Part shown: positions 8,171 through 16,358 of the stretch, in pieces
Layout: each line of letters begins with the position of its first letter
Numbering within the stretch: position 1 is the stretch's first letter
Assembly (NCBI RefSeq): GCF_041080815.1
Contig: NZ_CP160205.1
Coordinates: forward strand, 4,960,001 to 5,024,000
From: Mucilaginibacter yixingensis
GTDB taxonomy: Bacteria; Bacteroidota; Bacteroidia; Sphingobacteriales; Sphingobacteriaceae
Length of the DNA stretch: 64,000 nt
Direction of reading: 5' to 3'
Position numbers and translations under genes: made by a program
Notes under the pieces: model-generated
Databases searched by the model: none
What the model saw: the letters and a program-made list of their open reading frames with translations, nothing else
What the model was told of the DNA's origin: nothing

Positions 8171-8232
8171 AGCGCGGCCAGAGGCCGCAGGATAATCGTC
8201 TCTCGCGAAGACGCGAGCGACTGCGACGATGA
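8171..8232. repeat. Palindromic intergenic element, family C (GTCGCTCGCG)
   Basis: It contains CGCGGCCAGAGGCCGC and CTCGCGAAGACGCGAG hairpins. The minus strand reads almost identically to 61841-61905. Related copies lie near 10028 and, split by another element, at 57777-57990. Confidence 0.65.
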
Positions 8233-8235
8233 GAT

Positions 8236-9336
8236 CTATCGCTCAAACGTAAAAATAGCGTGCTGGCCGGCGGTATGCATATCGCGCCAAACGCGATTGA
8301 TCTCGCTATCGGCAGCGGCTGCGCGCAGGCCGCAGTAAGGATAAAGAGTATCTACTACCTCGCGGGATATTTTGGCCAGCGTACGGCTGGATTTACTTAC
8401 GTTCTTCAATTCGCACTGGCGATTGTCAACCGGCTTTTCCCAGGAGATGTCTACCGATTTATAAAAGAGCTCGCGTGTGGCATTAATGAGGGCGGTGGTA
8501 TCGTCAATCAGATCGTCCAGCAGCAGCATGTTCTCCACCAGCAGTCGCGGATTCCTCTTTTTATCCTCAAAGAGTTCTTTACACAGATCTATAAAATGGA
8601 TAGCCATACCCGACATGTTGACGGCCAGCGTAGCTTCTGCCAATTGCAGGAATGGGTATTGATAAAGATCTTCGTTCACTTCGGCATAATCTGGGTCGAT
8701 ATGAAAACAGCGATCTTCGGATACAACTAAATCCTCAATAATAAACGAATGACTGCCCGTGGCTACCATGCCCATGGTTTTCCAGGTGGGCTTTAGTGTT
8801 ACGTCTTTTTTATCTACCACAAAAGGCAACACCCAAGGCTCGCCCTTTTCGTCCAATACCGCCTCGCCGTTACGTTTAATCAAACAATTTACCGTAAAAT
8901 GCGTGGCATGATGCGCACCGCTGGCATAGTTCCAAATGCCATTGATGCGGTAACCATCGGCCGTAATTTCGGCCTGGCCCGTAGTGGCACCACTGCCCGC
9001 CAGGCAAACTTGTGGGGTGTTAAATATTTGATGTGCGGTATGGGCCGTCATAAATCCACCAAACCAGCCTGCACCGGCGCACAATGTTACCACCCATCCG
9101 GCGCTGCCATCGGCCCAGCTGATGCCTTCCTGCAGGCGCACTAACTGGGGGATGCCGCGCTCCAGTCCGCCATAAGTCCATGGCACCAGCAGCTTGAACC
9201 ACCCCAACCGTTGGATGATCTTCATTTGCTCCGGGTGCAACTGCCCATCCAGCTCTGCCTGGCCGGAATACCGGCGTATGACGTCGGCATGTTCCTGATC
9301 AATATAATCTGATGGATGCGGCGGCGGTTTTCTCAT
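8236..9336 (-). CDS. Acyl-CoA-dehydrogenase-like flavoprotein in the thiamin operon
   Basis: A 366-residue protein starting at 9336, where ATGA overlaps the stop of the upstream transporter gene by 4 bp. It has the acyl-CoA dehydrogenase layout: an alpha-helical N-terminal domain (YSGQAELDGQLHPEQMKIIQRLGWFKLLVPWTYGG), a beta middle domain (GSGATTGQAEITADGYRINGIWNYASGA, PTWKTMGMVATGS) and a C-terminal helical bundle. The pattern is nearer to the flavin-dependent monooxygenase/hydroxylase branch (HpaB/DszC-like) than to fatty-acid enzymes, and the usual catalytic glutamate is not evident. Being co-transcribed with a TPP riboswitch operon, it may oxidise or salvage a thiamin-related compound; that is an inference with no direct support. 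Confidence 0.8.
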   Translation of the reverse strand: MRKPPPHPSDYIDQEHADVIRRYSGQAELDGQLHPEQMKIIQRLGWFKLLVPWTYGGLERGIPQLVRLQEGISWADGSAGWVVTLCAGAGWFGGFMTAHTAHQIFNTPQVCLAGSGATTGQAEITADGYRINGIWNYASGAHHATHFTVNCLIKRNGEAVLDEKGEPWVLPFVVDKKDVTLKPTWKTMGMVATGSHSFIIEDLVVSEDRCFHIDPDYAEVNEDLYQYPFLQLAEATLAVNMSGMAIHFIDLCKELFEDKKRNPRLLVENMLLLDDLIDDTTALINATRELFYKSVDISWEKPVDNRQCELKNVSKSSRTLAKISREVVDTLYPYCGLRAAAADSEINRVWRDMHTAGQHAIFTFER

Positions 9337-9965
9337 GATGCGGTAGATATGCTTACAGTTTCGGCTCGTTCTTTCTTTAAAATGCGCAGCCAATCCAGAT
9401 ATCCAAAAATGGCCACTATAAATAAAAATAGGGTGAGCAGCGCCATCAACGGCAACTGCTTGTAGAATAACAGCGGGATTGCAAACAGATTAGATATGTT
9501 TAGCAATATCCAGTTTTCTGTTTTACGGCGCGCCAGCAACCACATACCGGCCCAGGCGCTCGATGAAACAAATGAATCCCAAACCGGAACGTTAGAATTG
9601 GTAAAATGTTTTAACAGCACATACAACACCGCCCAACCCACAAAGGTGATGGCCAGCGTAATGCCCCACTCCTGCCGGCTGCTGTTACTAATTTTTACCG
9701 GTGGCTCATTCCGTCGTTTAATCCAGTGCACCCAGCCATAAATGCTCATCACCAGGTAATAACCGTTCAGCGCGGTTTCGGCATAAAGGCTACTTTCCAG
9801 TAACAGAATACTTCCTGCTAATATGCCTAATATCCCGGTTGGATACAACCAGATGTTGTTCTTTTTTGCCAGCAAAACTTCGGCTACACTGGCCATAACG
9901 GCCAGCCACTCCAGCCAGGTGGTTTCTTTTATCTGCTCCCAGAATAAATGAATTAAGTGTTGCAT
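9333..9965 (-). CDS. pnuT: PnuC-family transporter, probable thiamin permease PnuT
   Basis: A 210-residue inner-membrane protein with about seven hydrophobic helices and the PnuC hallmark WLEWLAVMASVAEVLLAKKN followed by IWLYPTGILG. PnuC proteins carry nicotinamide riboside, but the Bacteroidota branch next to thiamin-regulated TonB receptors (PnuT) was assigned to thiamin by comparative genomics. The gene lies downstream of a TonB receptor whose leader is a TPP riboswitch and overlaps the next gene by 4 bp, so thiamin is the more likely substrate here. A 220-bp gap with repeat elements separates it from the receptor gene; read-through is presumed. Confidence 0.85.
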   Translation of the reverse strand: MQHLIHLFWEQIKETTWLEWLAVMASVAEVLLAKKNNIWLYPTGILGILAGSILLLESSLYAETALNGYYLVMSIYGWVHWIKRRNEPPVKISNSSRQEWGITLAITFVGWAVLYVLLKHFTNSNVPVWDSFVSSSAWAGMWLLARRKTENWILLNISNLFAIPLLFYKQLPLMALLTLFLFIVAIFGYLDWLRILKKERAETVSISTAS

Positions 9966-9977
9966 GGTATCTCCTCC

Positions 9978-10180
9978 CCGGCCCTCTCCAAAGGAGAGGG
10001 AGATTTTATTCTGTTATTGAATCATTTGCAGTCGCTCGCGTCTTCGGCTGGAGCCGAGCGACTGCGTGATTGTTTGCCCGACTCCGGTTATCACCAGAGC
10101 CTGGATATATGATAAGGTTTAGGTAGTATTGCTTGTAAGCCTCATCCCAACCCTCTCCATTGATGGAGAGAGTTTAGGCT
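9978..10180. repeat. Intergenic repeats between the TonB receptor and pnuT genes
   Basis: Three palindromic motifs lie in this gap: GGCCCTCTCCAAAGGAGAGG near 9981, a family C copy at 10028-10064 (GCAGTCGCTCGCG facing CGAGCGACTGC), and CCTCTCCATTGATGGAGAG near 10152. The first and last resemble arms around 58806-58895. They may influence read-through between the two operon genes. Confidence 0.55.
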
Positions 10181-10186
10181 CGGCTG

Positions 10187-12580
10187 TTAAAACCTCAAAC
10201 TCAGTGATGCCAGGAAATTCCTTGGCGCCTGTGTAAAGAAGTAGTTATAGTTATTTAACTGTCCGCTGTAAATACCAGGGTAAGTTGCTCCGTCTGACGA
10301 ATAAGCTTTGCTGAACACGTTATTTACCAGCAAGCCAACGCCAATATTTTTGATGCCTTTAATTTTGAAGTTATAGTTTAAGCGCACATCGCTCACAAAA
10401 TACTCCGGCAGCGAACGGCTCACCGTGCTGGTGTTATCCAGGTACTGGCGGGTGATATACCTGCTGATGAACGAGAACTCCGCACCTTTAAACGGTAGGA
10501 AATTCAATGAACTGCTGCCTATAAAACCAGGCGAGTAAGCCAGGTTAGTGGTGTTATAAGCCGTTTCATCCATATTACCAGTAGCATCGTTATATAAAAA
10601 CTGGTGGAAATTTTTCACCCTGTTACGGCTAACTGATGCAGTTAGCGCCCAGTTAAATCCATCACAGAATTTAATGCGCGCATCGGCTTCCAGGCCTGCG
10701 CGGTAGCTATCATCCACATTGGTACGGATAGCCTCGCCTACATCATCCAGCGAGCCGGTTAAGATTAGCTGGTTTTTATATTTCATGTAGAAAGCGTTGA
10801 TGCCGGCCGTAATCCAGGTTTGCTTGGTGCGATAACCCAGCTCCCAATCCAGCAAGGTCTCTGGTTTTGGGCGACTGGCTGGCGACGAATTGGTATAATC
10901 GCTGCGGTTAGGCTCGTGGTGACCAACTGCAAACGATGCGTAGATGTTGTTTTGATCGTTCAGTTGGTAAGTGATACCCGCTTTAGGGTTAAAAAAGTTG
11001 AGCTGAACATCCTGCTGCACGTTTCTCAAGTCACGGTCAAAACCCAGGAACGAGTAGTTGATATGACGGTATTGCATATCGCCGTAGAACAAAAAGTTAC
11101 CTGCATGGAAATCGGCACGGGCAAAAACGTTAAAGTCTTTCTTTACACCGCGGTCGCGCGAGTATTCATAATCTGGCGGGATGTTGGTGGTTTGTTGTGT
11201 CCACTCTATGTTGTTGTAATGGTCGCCTCTGTACTCATTATAAGCACCACCCAGTGTTGCATCAATCTTGTTTGATGGATGATAGTTCAGGTTATATGTT
11301 GCGCCATAAAAGTAATTGCTTAACCACAGTCTGCGCACCAGGTCTGAGTTGGTGATGGTAGTACCGCCAACGGTTTGAGGAGTAATACCGTAGTCGGCCA
11401 GAGTCTGGTCGTTCTGGTACTCCTCGTAATACCCATAGCCACGGGTATAGTGTAACGCGCCACTGAACGACAGATCACTTGTGATCTTTTGATTTAGCAA
11501 TAGCTGGGCAAAGTTTTGCCAGTAGTTATCTGTCTGGTTGTTGTAATAAGTACCCCTAGCATCGATATAACCCAACTCATTGTAACGGCGGTTGCCGGCA
11601 TTGATCATATCTTCCGACACGCCGTCCCAGGCCTGGCCGGTTTTTTCATAGCCGCTAAAAACGTTCAGGCGCAGTACCGTACCTTGGTTATAATAAGCAC
11701 CGCTCAGGAAATATGATTTTAACTGCGATGCAGAGCGCTCAATGTAACCATCAGAGTTAATGCGCGACAGGCGGCCATCAAACGTAAAATGATCACCCAG
11801 CAAGCCGGTACCCACACTCACCGAGTTTTTAATAGTACCGTATGAGCCGGCTGAGTTATCTAACTGCGCATAAGCCGTATCATGACGGGTGGTGGTCTGG
11901 ATGTTGATGCTGGCACCAAAAGCACCTGCACCGTTGGTTGAAGTGCCCACGCCACGTTGCACCTGGATGTTATCTACTGATGAAGCCAGATCCGGAATAT
12001 CTACAAAGTAAACACCCTGATCTTCTGCATCATTCATTGGCACACCGTTAACCGTTACGTTGGTACGGGTAGCGTCACTACCACGGATACGGATACTGGT
12101 ATAGCCCACACCTGCCCCGGCATTTGAGCTTACCACAGCCGATGGTGTTTGCTCCAACAAATACTCAAAGCCCCGGCCGGTATTGTTTTTCTGAATATCG
12201 CCCTTATTGATATTGGTATAAGTGGTTGGTGAGTTAGCGCCGGCACGCGTGCCGTGTACGGTTACTTCCTCGGTCACAGTGGTATTTGAAGAAATACTGA
12301 AGCTTAACCTGATGCTTCCAGCAACCTGTTGATTAATTTCGCCAGTGTTATAGCCAATGTAAGTTATAACAAAAGTGTATTTGCCAGCCTCAGGCAAATT
12401 AAGACGATAATTGCCCTTCTGGTCTGTTTGTGTTTGAATGCTTTTACCCTTGATGCTGACGGTAGCGCCGGGCAATGCATAATGCGTAACGTTGTCTGTT
12501 ACCTTCCCCGATACGGAAAGTTGGGCCGATGCCGCGTACGGCAACAGCAGGGCTAAAATGCCCGCAAAAAAGTTCTTCAA
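10187..12580 (-). CDS. TonB-dependent receptor, probable thiamin outer-membrane importer
   Basis: A 797-residue outer-membrane receptor. A signal peptide (about 1-19) is followed by a carboxypeptidase-regulatory-like domain (SVSGKVTDNVTHYALPGATV to about 105), a plug (about 115-235, with VNGVPMNDAEDQGVYF and the IQVQRGVGTSTNGAGAFG loop) and a 22-strand barrel ending in the expected C-terminal Phe (FLASLSLRF). The TPP riboswitch in its leader and the PnuT-like gene downstream fit the predicted Bacteroidota thiamin receptor. Regulation is by riboswitch; a promoter lies at 12848-12878. The start at 12580 gives MKNFFAGILALLLPYAASAQ. Confidence 0.88.
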   Translation of the reverse strand: MKNFFAGILALLLPYAASAQLSVSGKVTDNVTHYALPGATVSIKGKSIQTQTDQKGNYRLNLPEAGKYTFVITYIGYNTGEINQQVAGSIRLSFSISSNTTVTEEVTVHGTRAGANSPTTYTNINKGDIQKNNTGRGFEYLLEQTPSAVVSSNAGAGVGYTSIRIRGSDATRTNVTVNGVPMNDAEDQGVYFVDIPDLASSVDNIQVQRGVGTSTNGAGAFGASINIQTTTRHDTAYAQLDNSAGSYGTIKNSVSVGTGLLGDHFTFDGRLSRINSDGYIERSASQLKSYFLSGAYYNQGTVLRLNVFSGYEKTGQAWDGVSEDMINAGNRRYNELGYIDARGTYYNNQTDNYWQNFAQLLLNQKITSDLSFSGALHYTRGYGYYEEYQNDQTLADYGITPQTVGGTTITNSDLVRRLWLSNYFYGATYNLNYHPSNKIDATLGGAYNEYRGDHYNNIEWTQQTTNIPPDYEYSRDRGVKKDFNVFARADFHAGNFLFYGDMQYRHINYSFLGFDRDLRNVQQDVQLNFFNPKAGITYQLNDQNNIYASFAVGHHEPNRSDYTNSSPASRPKPETLLDWELGYRTKQTWITAGINAFYMKYKNQLILTGSLDDVGEAIRTNVDDSYRAGLEADARIKFCDGFNWALTASVSRNRVKNFHQFLYNDATGNMDETAYNTTNLAYSPGFIGSSSLNFLPFKGAEFSFISRYITRQYLDNTSTVSRSLPEYFVSDVRLNYNFKIKGIKNIGVGLLVNNVFSKAYSSDGATYPGIYSGQLNNYNYFFTQAPRNFLASLSLRF

Positions 12581-12644
12581 TGTGCTTTGTATAAAAAACC
12601 TGTTAAACTTGCTGCTCGATAGGGTAAATCGCTCAGAATACTTA

Positions 12645-12838
12645 ACTGTGTTACCTGTTCCCTACGCCGGCATTACCCGGATCAGGTGTTACCCCCCAGC
12701 CCCCTGAAGGGGGAGCACATCGTCCTGAAGAGTATCTTGAGGATAAAATGCTCCCCCTTCAGGGGGGGTGGGGGGTATGGGTATGATCTCAGCCTGTCTT
12801 TCAGTTTGATTGCTCAAAGCAAGGCACCCCTTGAGAAA
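12645..12838 (-). ncRNA. TPP (THI-box) riboswitch with an enlarged P3 arm
   Basis: On the minus strand the core elements appear in order: GGGGTGCC, the pyrimidine-sensor bulge GGCTGAGATC, ATACCC, then ACCTGATCCGGGTAATGCC and GGCGTAGGGAA. These are the conserved TPP aptamer signatures. It sits about 65 nt before the TonB receptor start. Between ATACCC and the GGGT that precedes ACCTGAT there is an extra inverted repeat of about 85 nt (family B), so P3 becomes a long hairpin of about 26 bp. The binding core itself is untouched. Thiamin pyrophosphate should repress the operon. Confidence 0.93.
12692..12776. repeat. Family B palindromic element inside the riboswitch P3
   Basis: The left arm (12692-12717, with CCCCCTGAAGGGGGAGCA) and right arm (12749-12776, with TGCTCCCCCTTCAGGGGG) are complementary over about 26 bp, with a spacer of about 31 nt. 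The same CCCCCTTCAGGGGG core is found inside radA and beside sucD. Confidence 0.8.
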
Positions 12839-12847
12839 AATATGGCG

Positions 12848-12878
12848 CAAAGTTAGGCTTTGTGTGTTAACAATGCAA
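12848..12878 (-). promoter_or_regulatory. Promoter of the thiamin operon
   Basis: Minus-strand TTG (12878-12876) and TAACTTTG (12855-12848) are separated by 20 nt. The -7 box lies about 10 nt ahead of the aptamer, so transcription would start at the edge of the riboswitch. Confidence 0.6.
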
Positions 12879-12927
12879 ACGGGCTTAACCTAAACCTAAC
12901 CTGAGCTACGTGTTGCACTTGTTTACA

Positions 12928-12956
12928 TTGGTTTTAAGATCAATTATTTACCTTTG
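12928..12956 (+). promoter_or_regulatory. Promoter of the RDD protein gene
   Basis: TTG at 12928-12930 and TACCTTTG at 12949-12956 with an 18-nt spacer, 23 nt before the ATG at 12980. Confidence 0.55.
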
Positions 12957-12979
12957 CCGCAAATTCTAGTTCCCCCCTT

Positions 12980-13957
12980 ATGCAGGCTAAACCCTCCTTC
13001 AAGTATTTTATCATTGTTTTTAGTTTAATAGTAGGCGTTTGGAGTGTTTACAATGACCTGATCTGGACAACACACGACTTTAAAATCGGCGATCTGAAAC
13101 AGCTATTTAGTCCGTTAAACCTGCAATTATCATTTGGATCCAAGGCCGTTGGTCGCGTTAACGGACTAAATCAGGTTAACGGTATTTTTGATTTCCTGCT
13201 GATATTAGGTGCCATCGGCTTCGCTATTAACGGCGAGCGGCAGATCAGGCTACTTCGGTTTGTTTACTCCCTAATTTTTGGGTGCAATGTGGTATCTATA
13301 CTGCGCCTGGTGTTGTTTTTTGTATTGTTCAGACCGATGATGGGCAACAAAGCACCGGTAATAACCACCGACCGTATGATTGGCGACGCAGAGTTTCTGG
13401 CGATGGAATGTGCATGGCTGGTAGTATCGTTCCTCATACTCAGATATTTTAACCGCACACGTGATGTGGCCGTAGAATTGCATGAGCAAGAGGACGGTGA
13501 ACAGGTAGGCATTTATATAGAAGCATCCAAAGGCACGCGCTTTATGCATAACCTGATAGATAACCTTACCATCATCTTAATTTTTTCAGACCTGCAAAAG
13601 ACTTTTGAGGGCCTGGTATCTCACGGCGCAAGCGCAGCCAATTCAAATGAGGACGTAGGCACCGTATTGCTCACGCAAGTTTTCTTTTTGGTTTGCGCCT
13701 GGATCTACTTTGCAATATACGAGGCTATTTTTGGCATCACCCCTGCTAAAACCCTTACCGGCACACGTGTAGTTGATGATGAAAGCCGCACTCCCCAATT
13801 TAAAACCATTGCCATAAGAAGTTTAAGCAGGCTGGTTCCGTTTGATAGTATCTCGTTTTTTATGGATCGTGGCTGGCACGATAAGTGGTCTGATACCTAC
13901 GTGGTAATGGAAGAAATAGTGGAGACCGACGAGCAGATTTCCACACCGCAAGCTTAG
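12980..13957 (+). CDS. RDD-domain membrane protein
   Basis: A 325-residue membrane protein with about five to six hydrophobic segments (near 8-27, 65-83, 93-116, 140-158, 228-250). The second half holds an RDD domain: the ASKGTRFMHNLIDNL segment with the signature Arg and Asp, and IYEAIFGITPAKTLTGTRVVDD, where GxTPAKxLxG is diagnostic. RDD proteins are inner-membrane proteins of mostly unknown function; some are linked to ion exchange. The N-terminal half has no family I recognise. It has its own promoter and stands alone, divergent from the thiamin operon. Confidence 0.8.
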   Translation: MQAKPSFKYFIIVFSLIVGVWSVYNDLIWTTHDFKIGDLKQLFSPLNLQLSFGSKAVGRVNGLNQVNGIFDFLLILGAIGFAINGERQIRLLRFVYSLIFGCNVVSILRLVLFFVLFRPMMGNKAPVITTDRMIGDAEFLAMECAWLVVSFLILRYFNRTRDVAVELHEQEDGEQVGIYIEASKGTRFMHNLIDNLTIILIFSDLQKTFEGLVSHGASAANSNEDVGTVLLTQVFFLVCAWIYFAIYEAIFGITPAKTLTGTRVVDDESRTPQFKTIAIRSLSRLVPFDSISFFMDRGWHDKWSDTYVVMEEIVETDEQISTPQA

Positions 13958-13980
13958 TGTTGAAAAAATTATTCAATCTG

Positions 13981-14011
13981 TTGCGATACAGCAATTAATC
14001 TCCTACTTTTG
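13981..14011 (+). promoter_or_regulatory. Promoter of the symporter operon
   Basis: TTG at 13981-13983 and TACTTTTG at 14004-14011 with a 20-nt spacer, 25 nt before the ATG at 14037. Confidence 0.6.
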
Positions 14012-14036
14012 CCACATCATTACTGTAAACAGCATC

Positions 14037-14225
14037 ATGAAAAATCATAAAAAAGAAGAAGAAAACTACGATTCTCTATTCTACATCATCGGCCTGCTGG
14101 CTGGTATGTTTACCGGAGCCGTAATTGAAAAAGGTTTCACCTGGGTAGTAGTGGGTGGTGTTATGGGTTTATTAACCGCAGCTTTCTTCCTGAATGTTCT
14201 GGTTAAAGGCAGTGAAAAAGCCTGA
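14037..14225 (+). CDS. Small two-helix membrane protein
   Basis: 62 residues with a charged N-terminus (NHKKEEENYDS) and two hydrophobic helices separated by KGFT. It has no named family that I can assign. It heads a tight operon: its last codons overlap the next tiny gene by 14 bp, which in turn abuts the symporter gene. A promoter lies just upstream. Its position suggests an accessory role for the symporter, but this is inferred from arrangement only. Confidence 0.65.
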   Translation: MKNHKKEEENYDSLFYIIGLLAGMFTGAVIEKGFTWVVVGGVMGLLTAAFFLNVLVKGSEKA

Positions 14226-14337
14226 TCCGGAGCTACCGACATTTATACGTAACTGGAACCAGTTTTACATCATTGTGGGTGTATGGCTGGTTCTTTTAGT
14301 TTTTATCTTCTGGCTCATCACCCTGTACTTCCGTTAA
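14212..14337 (+). CDS. 41-residue membrane peptide upstream of the symporter
   Basis: GTG at 14212 opens a 41-codon frame: a short charged head (KKPDPELPTFIRNWNQ) followed by one long hydrophobic helix (FYIIVGVWLVLLVFIFWLIT) and a basic end. The stop TAA (14335-14337) is followed directly by the symporter ATG at 14338. It overlaps the previous gene by 14 bp. The sequence looks like a genuine single-pass membrane peptide and not random translation, and the zero-gap junction suggests translational coupling. It could be a small subunit or regulator of the symporter. Confidence 0.6.
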   Translation: MKKPDPELPTFIRNWNQFYIIVGVWLVLLVFIFWLITLYFR

Positions 14338-16026
14338 ATGAGCATTGCCGACTGGATAGTTTTAACCGTTACCCTGCTGGGGATTGTACTATACGGCGTC
14401 TGGAAGAGTGGCAGTAATAAAAATATAGATCAGTTTCTGGTAGGCGGGCGCTCGTTGCCCTGGTATCATATCGGCCTATCGGTAATGGCTACGCAAGCCA
14501 GCGCTATTACGTTCCTCTCGGCCCCCGGCCAGGCTTACAGCGATGGAATGCGCTTTGTGCAGTTCTATTTCGGCCTGCCATTGGCCATGATTGTGCTGTG
14601 CATCACCTTCGTCCCCATCTTCCACCGGCTCAAAGTTTACACCGCTTACGAGTATCTGGAACAACGCTTCGATCTGAAAACAAGAACGTTAACGTCACTC
14701 CTGTTTTTGATTCAGCGCGGATTATCTACGGGGATCACCATTTATGCGCCGTCCATCATCCTGGCTACCATCCTCAACATCAACGTTACCTATACCACTA
14801 TTTTCATTGGTCTGCTGGTGATATTTTACACCGTTTACGGCGGCACTAAAGCCGTGAGCTATACCCAGCTGCTGCAAATGAGTATTATATTTTGCGGTAT
14901 GTTTCTGGCCGGTATAGTGGTGGTAAAAATACTGCCCGAGCGTGTAGGCTTTGTACAAGCGCTCAAAGTAGCCGGCAAAGCGGGCCGCATGAACGTGATT
15001 GACTGGCATTTTGACTGGAACAACCGTTACACGGTGTGGAGCGGCCTTATTGGTGGGTTCTTTCTGCAACTCTCCTACTTTGGTACAGACCAAAGCCAGG
15101 TGGGCCGTTACCTGGCCGGTGCCTCGGTAGCGCAGAGCCGTTTAGGGCTGATTATGAATGGCCTGATCAAGATCCCCATGCAGTTCCTCATCCTGCTCAT
15201 CGGCATATTGGTGTTCGCTTTTTACCAGTTTAACAAGCCGCCTATGTTTTTTAATCGCTACGAGGCCGAGCAGATCAAAAAGAGCACCTATGCACCAGCT
15301 TATAATCATCTGGAAAAGCAGTATGATAGTTTGTTTGTACTCAAACAGCAGCAGACGGGTAAACTTATTGACTCAAAAGATCAAACCCAAACCGACGCAG
15401 TTACCCAAAACCTGCATCAATTAACTTCTAAGAGCGACAGCATCCGCAGCGCGGGTTTAAAGCTGATGACGCTGAATAACCCCAACGCCAATACAGACGA
15501 TACCAATTACATCTTCCTTAGCTTTGTAAAACGCTATCTGCCAACCGGTTTAGTGGGTTTGCTCATTGCCATAGTGTTTTTGGCGTCAATGGGCTCTACT
15601 GCCAGTGCGCTCAACTCGCTGGCATCTACCACGGTAGTTGATATTTATAAAAGGATGATTAACACCCAGGGCAGTGATGAAAGTTATGTTACTGCCTCGC
15701 GCCTTTCCACCGTTTTCTGGGGACTGGTTTGCATAGGCATGGCCCTGTTTGCCGGGAAAATGGGCAACCTGCTGGAAGCGGTAAACTTGTTAGGCTCTTA
15801 CATCTACGGCACCATCCTTGGCGTGTTCCTGGTGGCATTTTATTTTAAACGCATCAGCGGTACACCGGTGTTTATTGCAGCGCTGATTACCGAGGCCGTG
15901 GTTTGTGCCTTAGGATTTACCAAAACAGTGGCTTATTTGTGGTTAAATCCTATCGGGTGCTTTTTGGTAATTGGGATTGCGTGGGTGATTAATTTGGCGA
16001 TTCGTAAGAAGGCTATTTCGGCTTAA
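14338..16026 (+). CDS. Sodium:solute symporter (SSS family)
   Basis: A 562-residue inner-membrane transporter with about 13 helices. The family pattern is clear: FLVGGRSLPWYHIGLSVMAT, SAITFLSAPGQAYSDG, YTVYGGTKAVSYTQLLQM, and the late LLIAIVFLASMGSTASALNSLAS motif. A hydrophilic loop of about 90 residues (about 300-395), rich in Lys and Gln, interrupts the helices. It is common in Bacteroidota members and absent from shorter relatives. The substrate cannot be told from sequence; sugars, sialic acid and myo-inositol are all carried by this family. It is the last gene of a three-gene operon with two small membrane proteins. Confidence 0.9.
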   Translation: MSIADWIVLTVTLLGIVLYGVWKSGSNKNIDQFLVGGRSLPWYHIGLSVMATQASAITFLSAPGQAYSDGMRFVQFYFGLPLAMIVLCITFVPIFHRLKVYTAYEYLEQRFDLKTRTLTSLLFLIQRGLSTGITIYAPSIILATILNINVTYTTIFIGLLVIFYTVYGGTKAVSYTQLLQMSIIFCGMFLAGIVVVKILPERVGFVQALKVAGKAGRMNVIDWHFDWNNRYTVWSGLIGGFFLQLSYFGTDQSQVGRYLAGASVAQSRLGLIMNGLIKIPMQFLILLIGILVFAFYQFNKPPMFFNRYEAEQIKKSTYAPAYNHLEKQYDSLFVLKQQQTGKLIDSKDQTQTDAVTQNLHQLTSKSDSIRSAGLKLMTLNNPNANTDDTNYIFLSFVKRYLPTGLVGLLIAIVFLASMGSTASALNSLASTTVVDIYKRMINTQGSDESYVTASRLSTVFWGLVCIGMALFAGKMGNLLEAVNLLGSYIYGTILGVFLVAFYFKRISGTPVFIAALITEAVVCALGFTKTVAYLWLNPIGCFLVIGIAWVINLAIRKKAISA

Positions 16027-16064
16027 TTTTTTCCATAACGTTTTCTTCTCTCTATCAACCTTCA

Positions 16065-16219
16065 TGTCATTTCGATGAGCACGGGCAGGGGCAATGGAGC
16101 GCAAGAGAAATCTTGTACTTGCGATACGCCAATATGCCATTCAATCAGGCTTTGCTATCGTATAAGATTTCTCGTCGCCCTAACGCTCATTTCCCACCCT
16201 TCGCTCGCTCGCGATGACA
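16065..16219. repeat. Palindromic intergenic element, family A (long copy)
   Basis: 155 bp from TGTCATTTCGATGAGC to CGCTCGCGATGACA, with AGAGAAATCTTGTA and TATAAGATTTCTCG inner arms. It is the longest copy seen in the window and lies in the 330-bp gap between the symporter and sucD. Confidence 0.65.
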
Positions 16220-16227
16220 TGATGTAT

Positions 16228-16264
16228 AAATAGAAAATGCGGCCCAAAGCCGCATTTTCTATTT
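16228..16264. terminator. Bidirectional terminator between symporter and sucD
   Basis: A perfect 16-bp stem AAATAGAAAATGCGGC / GCCGCATTTTCTATTT around a 5-nt loop, placed between two convergent genes. Confidence 0.85.
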
Positions 16265-16329
16265 ATTTCTATATATCCGAAATCAAAAACTGCGAAGCAT
16301 TCAACGAAGTTAATTTTAATTCCGAAGGC

Positions 16330-16357
16330 CATTCCCCCTTCAGGGGGTTAGGGGGGC
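16330..16357. repeat. Half copy of family B palindrome
   Basis: CCCCCTTCAGGGGGTTAGGGG just beyond the sucD stop. It carries one palindromic arm of the element that occurs complete in radA and in the TPP riboswitch. Confidence 0.6.
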
Positions 16358-16358
16358 T

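Noticed and set aside
9333-9965. PnuC as a nicotinamide riboside transporter tied to the nadA/nadB genes
   Set aside because: The nad genes are 26 kb away in separate units, while this gene follows a receptor controlled by a TPP riboswitch. Thiamin is the better supported substrate.
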